20,420 nt of DNA from the NCBI GenBank assembly GCA_021464525.1, contig JADRCO010001307.1, forward strand, positions 1-20,420, written 5' to 3'. Both the position numbers and the translations under genes were made by a program. Shown one piece after another: positions 1-7,300 of this stretch (its first letter is position 1; each line of letters starts with the position of its first letter). The notes beneath the pieces were generated by a model. The model was not told the origin of the DNA, searched no databases, and saw only the letters and a program-made list of their open reading frames with translations. This DNA comes from Rhizophagus sp. LPA8_4_AMF (taxonomy: Eukaryota > Glomeromycota > Glomeromycetes > Glomerales > Glomeraceae).

Positions 1-92
1 CGACTTGACATATTGTATTTAGTTTATTTCGATTTTCAAAGTTAGAAAAAAAAAATTTTTTTTTTTTGGTTAATTTATGATCGATTTTGTTA

Positions 93-255
93 CACTGGAA
101 TACTGGAATCAATTTCGGAATAAATTTCCGATGTTCCATCAAAATTCCAATGTTCCAGTGATCCGGTGTTCCATTTGTTATTCCAATGGTATTCCGATAT
201 TCCAGTTTCCAGTTCCAGTGAAATTTTCACTGGAAACCGGAATTTCCCATCACTG
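93..255. repeat. Cluster of TTCCA/TGGAA motifs, possible hAT-type terminus
   Basis: About 160 bases are packed with imperfect copies of TTCCAGT, TTCCAAT and TTCCGAT in both orientations. Near its right edge is a palindrome-like segment, CCAGTGAAATTTTCACTGG (about 213-231). Read on the minus strand, the right edge starts CAGTGATGGGAAATT, which resembles the CAGTG..GGGAAA starts common in hAT-family ends with subterminal repeats. I could not find a matching left end or a target duplication, so it may be a solo end or a small non-autonomous copy. The 63-codon open frame across it is the product of the repeats and is not a gene. Confidence 0.35.
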
Positions 256-489
256 TATGGGACTATGAATAGTATAAATCGGGCCAGTTATAATGGAAAA
301 TCAATAATTTGAATAAAATTACCGTTGGAGTCCGTTGCTTTAATATTGTAAATACAATAATTATAAATCACGTATTACAAATAATTAATAAGTATTACAA
401 AGTGATACAAATATAAGAAATTCTAGATCAGATATTTAAATTTATTAATTATTCGTTTCTTTAATTTGTTATTATATTATAAGTTTGCA
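256..489. other. Gene-free AT-rich stretch
   Basis: No conserved frame, RNA gene or repeat is visible. By position it should hold the Sel1 exon that follows the pseudokinase relic to its right (compare genes A and B), but no recognisable Sel1 sequence remains. Confidence 0.5.
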
Positions 490-1036
490 TGATAAAATAA
501 ATGCTTACTGTTCTTTTATAAACTTCTTGGAGTTTAAAAAACTCGGGAGTATGAACCTCCGAATTTAATTATTTCTCTATCACCTTTTATCTAATTTTCA
601 ATTTTATATGAAGTTTCTTTCAAAAGCAAGTTCTGAAAGTAGAATATTAAAACCAAAATTTCATATTGTCGTATATTTCTCAGGGGTTAACCAACGCACA
701 GCGTTAATCTCATTGTTTAACTTTCTAACATCGAGATATTTTCATCTCAGGCCACGATATAAAATGTCAGAATTTGTAAAAATATAAGCCCACGGCAAAT
801 TTAAGAAAATTTGAATAATGTCATTGAATACGTATAATTCCTTAAAAGTTGCAAGTTAAGCCCATTCAAAATTATGACATAAACATCGTCAATTTCTGAG
901 ACGCAAAAAAATCTAAGAATATGATTACATTCAGATTTCTTTAAAATTACAAAATGTATTTTCAATTTGAGTCCATATTATCAAAGTAAATTTACACGCT
1001 ACTTCTTGTCCCTATAACTTTTCTTCACTACATAAT
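490..1036 (-). pseudogene. Decayed MLKL-like pseudokinase domain (relative of genes A and B)
   Basis: Reading the minus strand, this stretch aligns almost end to end with the pseudokinase part of gene A (about 4438-5125) and gene B (about 14200-14890). Landmarks still visible include the 5' splice site of the last intron near 503-508, the segment matching TPEISKLQEDYKK, the WLAPE stretch near 690-710, the catalytic-loop region near 730-770, and the beta-3 stretch matching NGREVAC near 1000-1020. Many indels and stops break the frame, and pieces of the activation segment are missing. It ends where the intact genes continue into the brace and four-helix bundle, so the N-terminal half is gone. 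It is best read as the dead pseudokinase partner of the left-hand copy of the divergent pair. Confidence 0.8.
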
Positions 1037-1057
1037 TGTGCTAAATTTTTTGAATAA

Positions 1058-1570
1058 TTTAAGTGATTTAATAACTTAATTATATTAATTATGTTTAAAT
1101 GAATAGATGATATTGGAAATTATTTTGCAGTATTGGAATTATAATGGAATACGGCAACTTTGGAAATTTAAGAGTTTAATTAAATAAAAAATTTGATTTA
1201 TTACAATGGGAAAATAAGATTCAAATGACATTTGATATTACATGCCCTATAAAAAATTTTATCCGTTATTTCTGAAAAAACTCCGTAAATATGGGCTTTT
1301 CACGGATCCATTTACGGAAAATGAAAATAATTCGATAAATTCCGTGATATAAGGTTATTAATTCCGGAAACATGAGCCTTTATCGGAAAAAAGATGGAAT
1401 ATAAAAAACGGATCGACTTTTTTTACAGGGATGTGGATTAAAGTATTTACACTCCAAAGTCATAATCTATAAACACCTGGTAAACCAGTTATTTATTTTT
1501 TATACTACATTGTTTAAAGTAAAAATATTAATAATTATTTATATAGCACCGAAAAACATTGTACTTAAAT
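1058..1570 (+). pseudogene. Decayed TKL kinase fragment (gene C exons 4-5), interrupted by a 186-bp insertion
   Basis: This stretch aligns with gene C from the end of intron 3, through exon 4 and intron 4, to the first bases of exon 5 (18797 to about 19140). The intron 3 acceptor and the motif NYI.VLEY..NGNL are still recognisable around 1105-1165, and the segment for GLKCLHSK..I is at about 1433-1475. The equivalent of HRDL has decayed to a sequence reading roughly HL. Frameshifts and stops are present. The reading is interrupted at 1245-1430 by a small inverted-repeat element. It directly abuts the minus-strand pseudokinase relic, which implies loss of both N-terminal halves and the shared promoter between them. 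Confidence 0.8.
1245..1430. mobile_element. 186-bp inverted-repeat element (MITE-like) inside a kinase pseudogene
   Basis: The element lies cleanly inside sequence homologous to exon 4 of gene C: the kinase reading breaks after GATATTACATG and resumes at ATGTGGATTA. It starts CCCTATAAAAAATTTTATCC and, on the other strand, CCCTGTAAAAAAAGTCGATC, giving imperfect inverted ends of about 26 bases. It is flanked by a direct ATG (1242-1244 and 1431-1433), so the target duplication is 3 bp. The interior repeats TCCGTAAA, CCGGAAA and CGGAAAA motifs and has no coding capacity. A 3-bp duplication suits CACTA-like or Harbinger-like elements, but the ends are not canonical for either, so I leave it unassigned. 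Confidence 0.8.
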
Positions 1571-1589
1571 TTATTCTAACTTAATTATT

Positions 1590-2308
1590 CTTGATACACC
1601 AATGAAGGAAATTTAAGAAGTTACTTAAATTTGACTCACTAGAATGGGAAACAAGATTTTAATGGCTTTGGATATTACATGTGGATTAAGATAATTCACA
1701 GAGACTGATGGTTTATCTTTTTATAATAATTGTTTAATGAGGATGATTTTTAATAACGTAAATAATTTACTTTAAAGCATCCAAAAAATATATTAGTGAA
1801 TAATGGTAGATTATTAATTGCGGACTTTGGATTATCTAAACATTTAACAGATGTTACGTCTAATTCAATGGGTAGTAGAACAGGAATTATCAGTTATCCT
1901 CATAAGTTCATGCAGATTTTACATGATTGTTATTTTGGTCGGTTATCTCATATTACTATGTATTAGCATAATAATAAAATTATTGGATAATTACATGAAC
2001 GGTCCCGTCAAACTGATAATATATAATTATCGAATATATTGACCCACAATGTTTTAAGAATTTTAAATATGTAAGGCGTGAAAAGTCTGATATTTATAGT
2101 TTAGGTATTTTATTATTGGAAATTACAACCGGACGATCTCCATAACGACTCGCAAGATGGCACAGAACAAAGTAATCTACGTTATCACGTTGGTCACTTG
2201 AATCTTAAAGAAAAACCAATTGGTGGTACACCTTTAGAGTATCAACAACTTTATCAAAAATGTTGGGATGGTAATCCAGAGTTAAGAACTGATATTGATC
2301 AAGTTTAA
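1590..2308 (+). pseudogene. Second decayed TKL kinase fragment (gene C exons 4-5)
   Basis: A second copy of the gene C catalytic region starts inside exon 4 at the equivalent of NEGNLR and runs to near the end of the kinase domain. Very well preserved pieces include NNGRLLIADFGLSK (about 1799-1840), SDIYSLGILLLEITTGRSP (about 2089-2142) and EYQQLYQKCWDGNPELR (about 2239-2287). The exon 4/5 boundary region is deleted and rearranged, frameshifts are present, and a 125-bp insertion splits the activation loop at 1891-2015. The frame ends at a TAA just after the equivalent of INQV. The open frame at 1851-2042 spans the insertion junction and is not a gene. Confidence 0.85.
1891..2015. mobile_element. 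125-bp inverted-end insertion in the kinase activation loop
   Basis: Comparison with gene C shows that the kinase reading stops at GGAATTAT (ending 1890) and resumes at CGAATATATTGACCCAC (2031). The inserted piece begins CAGTT and, on the other strand, also begins CAGTT, with a second matching block GTTCATG at the same distance from each end (1906-1912 and 1994-2000). AATTAT precedes the insertion and recurs at 2025-2030 just before the reading resumes, which suggests a target duplication, but seven to nine extra bases lie between the element end and that copy. Family is unknown. Confidence 0.55.
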
Positions 2309-3460
2309 ATACTTTCTTTTTAATAGCATTTTGACCTTGATTTTTGTTAGAATTTTTGAGATGGTTTTATTTATTGAATTTTGGCTTTTGAGTTGTTTTG
2401 AGATTTTAAAATTTGATTGGAAGGATATTTCTTAAAATATGTGTGTTGGACTTAAAAGAATACTCCCCCTCCACAAATTCAAGGCATCTTTGCCGTTAAT
2501 TCTCTTATTTTGTTTTTCAATTGGAAGCTAGTTCCAGGGAGAATGCGAGTCTCCGAATAAGTGCTTAAATTAATTGGTGCATTGAGTTTCATCAATTAAA
2601 GACGTTTCATCAATGATACATGATATAGAATAGGTAAATGATCAATTGACTAAGTTAAAAACCGGAAAAAATATCGATTTTATCCTAAAATTTTATTGCA
2701 GCAATTAGTTACTGTATATTTGAACTTATGTAAAAGCGAAAGATGGTAGAAGTTATAGCAGTTTTCTGATTTTTATACCGTTTCTAAAACTAAGTTAAAT
2801 ATTTAGTTTAGCCGAATCTTAAACATTCCATTTTGTAAACTAAGTTTTACAAAAACTTAGTTTAAACTGAGATAGATGATCGGGTTCAGTTTTCAAACTT
2901 TCGTGATCCTTAATTTTTATCGAGGAGAAACGTCCAGCACAATTTGGTTTCTATTATTACTTACCATTTTATTCAAAATATTACTAGTGTCTTCATTTTC
3001 TTTTAACGTCGCTCAATTCACAGCATAATTTTTTGACTTACTTTATTAGAATTATAATTTTCGCCAAAGTATTTGCATTGAGAATCATAATACAACTTTT
3101 GTAACTGAAGATATGTGATATTACCAAGTAAATTTATTAATATCGGCCATTTTTACTCCTTGCCGAGAGAAATTCATCGGATATGTACTCTAAATAAGTA
3201 TTACAGCAGGTTTTTATCGAATGTACCGAATGTTCTCGGCATGTTAATTGCTAGATTATTTTTAATAACAGTAAAATACGGTATTTTTATTATGTATCGA
3301 CAATTTCTAATGCATTTCTTGAATCAATGTATCAAATGTTCAAATTATTGTTGCTTTAACTTCCCGATTTATATTATTCACATATGATTATTGAAGAAAA
3401 TTAAAAATATTACCACTGATAAAAAAATTTTTTCTTCAGCGTTAGTCTTACACAAATATA
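2309..3460. other. Long gene-free stretch
   Basis: Apart from the palindromes at 2787-2864 I see no supported gene here. The open frame at 3115-3387 (90 codons) has no recognisable motif, an AT-driven composition rich in Ile, Leu, Phe and Tyr, no visible splice partners and no paralogue in the window, so I do not annotate it. The kinase homology of the pseudogene on the left fades out at about 2308. Confidence 0.5.
2787..2864. repeat. Pair of palindromes sharing AAACTAA/TTAGTTT arms
   Basis: The right palindrome has perfect 13-base arms, TAAACTAAGTTTT at 2836-2848 and its complement at 2852-2864, separated by only 3 bases. A second, shorter palindrome with related arms (AAACTAA and TTAGTTT) lies at about 2787-2809. 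The two could form separate hairpins or one larger structure. No gene is adjacent that would make this a terminator, and it may be a remnant of a small inverted-repeat element. Confidence 0.6.
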
Positions 3461-3682
3461 TGTAAAATAAATATATGCGCGAAGTGGTTAGTTATGTAAC
3501 GCATCTTTTAGTCTTCTTTTATTTTAACATTTTTATTTTGAGTTTATTTAAAAGACCAAGAGAGGAAAGAAAAATCATAAGGACAAAATTTATTATTTAT
3601 TTTACTCTATATATAATGATAATAATCTTTATAGTAAATGTTAAGTATCTAAAAATACAGATGCAAAAGAAGTTTAACGTAT
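3461..3682. repeat. 3' flank shared by genes A and B, copy 1
   Basis: This non-coding stretch aligns with 13282-13442. Both lie immediately downstream of the Sel1-encoding last exon on the minus strand. Shared landmarks are GAAAGAAAAATCATAAGGACA here against AAAAGAAAAATCATGAGAACA there, and a TATATATAATGAT(A) block in both. The homology shows that the duplication which made genes A and B extended past the stop codon into the 3' untranslated and flanking sequence. The open frame at 3475-3720 is a by-product. Confidence 0.65.
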
Positions 3683-4350
3683 TCAATAAAAACCTATCCC
3701 CTTTTCTTCTAGAAATTTAATTGCTCTAGCGTTATCATGTAAAGCAGCCATTTTTAACCATTTAATTCCTTCATTTTCGTCTTTTGGAATATTCAATTTT
3801 CCTTTATAATATATATCACCTAAATTATATTGTGCAATATCATTATTTCCTTCAGCAGATTTAGTGATATAATTCATAAATATATTTCGATTATCACCTT
3901 CACCAAGAATATTTTTTAAAGTAAAAGCATACCGTAATTGAGCATCTGGATCTCCTTCATCAGCAGCTATTTTAAGTAGTTCTTTACCTTCTTCACGTTC
4001 TTTTATACCGTCATGAATTCCTTCCCACAAATAACGACCTTTCCAATATTTTGCTATTGTATTATCATTTTCTGCATGATATTCAAAACATTTCCATGCT
4101 TTTTGATGGTCACCTGCTCTATAAGCTAATATGCCTTCATTCAATGAAATTGTTGTAATTATTGGACTAATATTTTCATCTGGTAATATTAAATCGTCGT
4201 TTGCTTTTGATCCATCTAAGTCTAATGTATTTTCATCGAGTAAAGCTGGCATATTCTCATCAAACATACGACTAACGGAATTATATAGTTCTTCTAGCAT
4301 GTTCAATGCTTTCAAAAAAGAAATACGTTCTTGTGGATTATTCTCCCAAG
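3683..4350 (-). other. Last exon of gene A: pseudokinase end, acidic linker and Sel1 repeats
   Basis: The acceptor CATCCTAG lies at 4351-4358 on the minus strand, and the exon opens with the W of W-NNPQER, the kinase subdomain XI motif. After a helical segment (FLKALNMLEELYNS) comes an acidic linker rich in Asp and Glu. Three to four Sel1-type helical repeats follow, with signatures such as KAWKCFEYHAE, GKELLKIAADEGDPDAQ, IAQYNLGDIYYKG and GIKWLKMAALHDNARA. Sel1 repeats form a protein-binding solenoid. An alternative start Met at 4369 lies inside the intron and is not needed. Confidence 0.8.
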
Positions 4351-7300
4351 CTAGGATGCATAAAAACAATTGATGTAAGTAATTTCCTTGTTTTATTATT
4401 AATATTATATATTATGGGATTGCTGATGAAAAATAATACTTACTGTCATTAATAATTTTTTTATAATCTTCTTGGAGTTTAGAAATTTCGGGAGTAGAAT
4501 TTCCAAATTTAAATACTTCTCTACCACCTTTAATCACAAAGTCCTTAATTTCGTCTACTTTCAAATTTCTGTATGGAATTTTTTCATAAGCAAGTTCCCA
4601 GAGTAGAACACCAAAACTAAAAATTTCACATTGTGTCGTATATTTTGACTTATTGTTGATTAATTTCTCAGGGGCCAACCAACGCACCGTATCATTAATT
4701 TCTTCCTTTAATGTAGTGGTATTTCCAAAAGTATAATGTGCCAACTTAAAATTATAAATTTTAGGCTCCAAACTTTCTGTCATCAAGATATTTTCACATC
4801 TAAGGTCATGATGTAAAATTTCAGCAGTTTGTAAAAATATAAGCCCACGGCAAATATTAAGAGCAATTTGAACCTTATAATGCCATTGAATATCCTTCTT
4901 TTCGTACAATTCTTTCAAAGTTCCGAGTTCAGCCCACTCAAAAACCGTGACATTAATATTATCAATTTTAGAGATACCATAAAATCTAAGAATATGATTA
5001 CATTCAGATAATTTAATTAAAATCTCAAGATACCCTTGTACCTTTGTATCTTCTTCAGCAGTCGTTGAGGTCAATCTACATGCTACTTCTCGTCCATTAA
5101 GAATTCTTCTCACTACGAAATTAGGATTTTTTCCACGTTTGTCATCAGGTTTTCCTCGTGTAGGCAGTGCTAGGTCTTTTGGATCAATATAATTTGCGCC
5201 ATGAAACCTTTTATCGTCAAGATGTTCTTTAATATAATTTACTTCGTCATAAATATTATCAACTTTAGCACCCATCATTCCAAGATATTTATCAAATTCG
5301 GTAAGAGCTTCCGATAAAGCTTCTTCATCACTAATTCTTCGTTCTTCACTGTCAACAGCCATAGTAAAATGTAATTCCTTTATTATGTTATCATATTCTT
5401 CTGTAAGTTTTATAAATTTTTCTTTAACAGAATTTGCTTTTGAATATTTTCTAAAACATTGAATTTTCGAAATATCTTCAGTATATTCTTTGATTTTTTC
5501 TAAAACATATATAAACTTACAAAAAGCGTTATAATATGATTCACTACGCAATTCTTTTTCTTTTTTTAGTTTTCTAAGTTGTAATAACTCTATGGAAACA
5601 CGAGTTAATTCCACTCGTTCTGTTAGAATATTGCAAATTTTTTTATTGTATCCTGCCACTTCACAAATATCTACTATATTCTTAATTAAGCTTGTAGCCG
5701 TTTGTATTAAAGGATTATATGGAATTATAGGATCACCTACAGTAGTTAATTGGATATCTCTAACAAACAAAAGATTTGTCTTTCTATATTCTTCTGCTTC
5801 TTCAAATTGCTTTTCAATGTCGTAATGTATTTCTATAGTTCCTTTAATATCTGATTTATTCTCCAAATATGAATAACGAAATAAGTTAATCGATTCTTCT
5901 AATTCACTAACATTTGGTCTATTTTTTGGATTTTGATCCAAACACTTTTCCATTAAGTCAATATAACATTTTGGAGCCTTTGGTTCATTTATTTCTTGTT
6001 TAATTTCATCGCTAGGGTAATTTCCAGTTACCATAAAATACATAATCATACCAAAGCTATATATATCTGCTGCTTGAGTATAAGGTTTTCGACTTAATAC
6101 TTCAGGAGCAGTATAATGCTTATCTCCATAAACGTTTGTCTCATCAATATTCTCAACTTCTCCACATGATTTCATATCTAAAATAGTTATATTGAAATCA
6201 TTATCATTTATATTATTTGTTGAAATTAACAAATTTCCTGTATGAAAGTCACGATGAACCAACTTTTTTTGATGAATTTCTTTAAGACCTTGAATAATAT
6301 AAAATAATACGCGTATTTTGATTGACCAATTAAAATTTCTAAAATTTTTATACACCCAATCATTAAAATTTTCACCTTCTGCATTTTCAAGAACCACAAT
6401 ATAGTCTTTTGTATTAGGATCTTGAGATATTCCATATATATTAAGAATGAAATTAGAATTAAATATTAAATGCATTTTAACCTATTAATGTATTAAATTA
6501 TTATTTATTATTATTTCAAAAATGGTATCTAAAAATTCATAGAAATTTCATACCTCATTTAGAAATTTATTAGTATCATCCGGTAAATTATGATAATACT
6601 TTAAAGAGACGTTAATATTGGATCTTCTTACCCATTTATGAAAATAATATAATGGACCATCTTTCCATATTGCTGAATACATTGTAGCAAAATCACTTTT
6701 GTTTATTTCTCTAATATCATAAAATTGATTACTATGTGGTATCCATTCAAATATCTTGTTCGGATCATTAATTCTTAATTGGGTTTCTTGAATTAAATTA
6801 TCAATTATTTCGTTACCACTGGACCAGCTTGTAAAATTTTCTTTAAAATATTTTATTTGACATGGATTACACCATTCATATTTTGCATTTAAATCGTCCA
6901 TATATCGTCTATCACATTCTTCACATTGCTCATTTGGAAAAACCGTAATATAATCTTTCATATTAGGACTTTGAGATAATCCATATATTTTAAGAATATT
7001 ATTTGAGTAACTAATTGAATATATTTTAACCTATTAAAACATGATAGAAAACTATTACGGTATTTGATTAAATTAAAAAAGTATATATATTAATTTCATA
7101 ATAAGTTTCATACCTCATTTAGAAATTCGTTAGTAATACTTTGCGAGTTATGAAAAAATTTTAAAATAACTTTTTTATCTGATACTCTTGTCAATTTCTT
7201 CTTAACATAATTGTAACTTAATGGACCATTCTTCCATATTGCTGAATATACTGTCATAACATCACCTTTGCTTATTTCTTCAACATTATCAAACTGGTCA

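Noticed and set aside
1851..2042. 63-codon open frame with hydrophobic segment
   Set aside because: It spans the junction between a kinase relic and a small insertion; it is a shadow in the wrong frame of the kinase.
3115..3387. 90-codon open frame in gene-free DNA
   Set aside because: No motif, paralogue or splice partner; composition is what AT-rich DNA gives by chance.
3683..4369. Stand-alone Sel1-repeat gene
   Set aside because: The Met at 4369 lies within a spliceable intron, and joining to the upstream exon restores the W-NNPQER end of the kinase fold; gene B shows the same junction.
6475..6475. Start of a separate gene at the Met at 6475 (687-codon frame)
   Set aside because: A TAG acceptor lies just upstream, and the frame continues smoothly from the alpha-C Glu of the exon 4 N-lobe; starting here would leave a kinase without an N-lobe.
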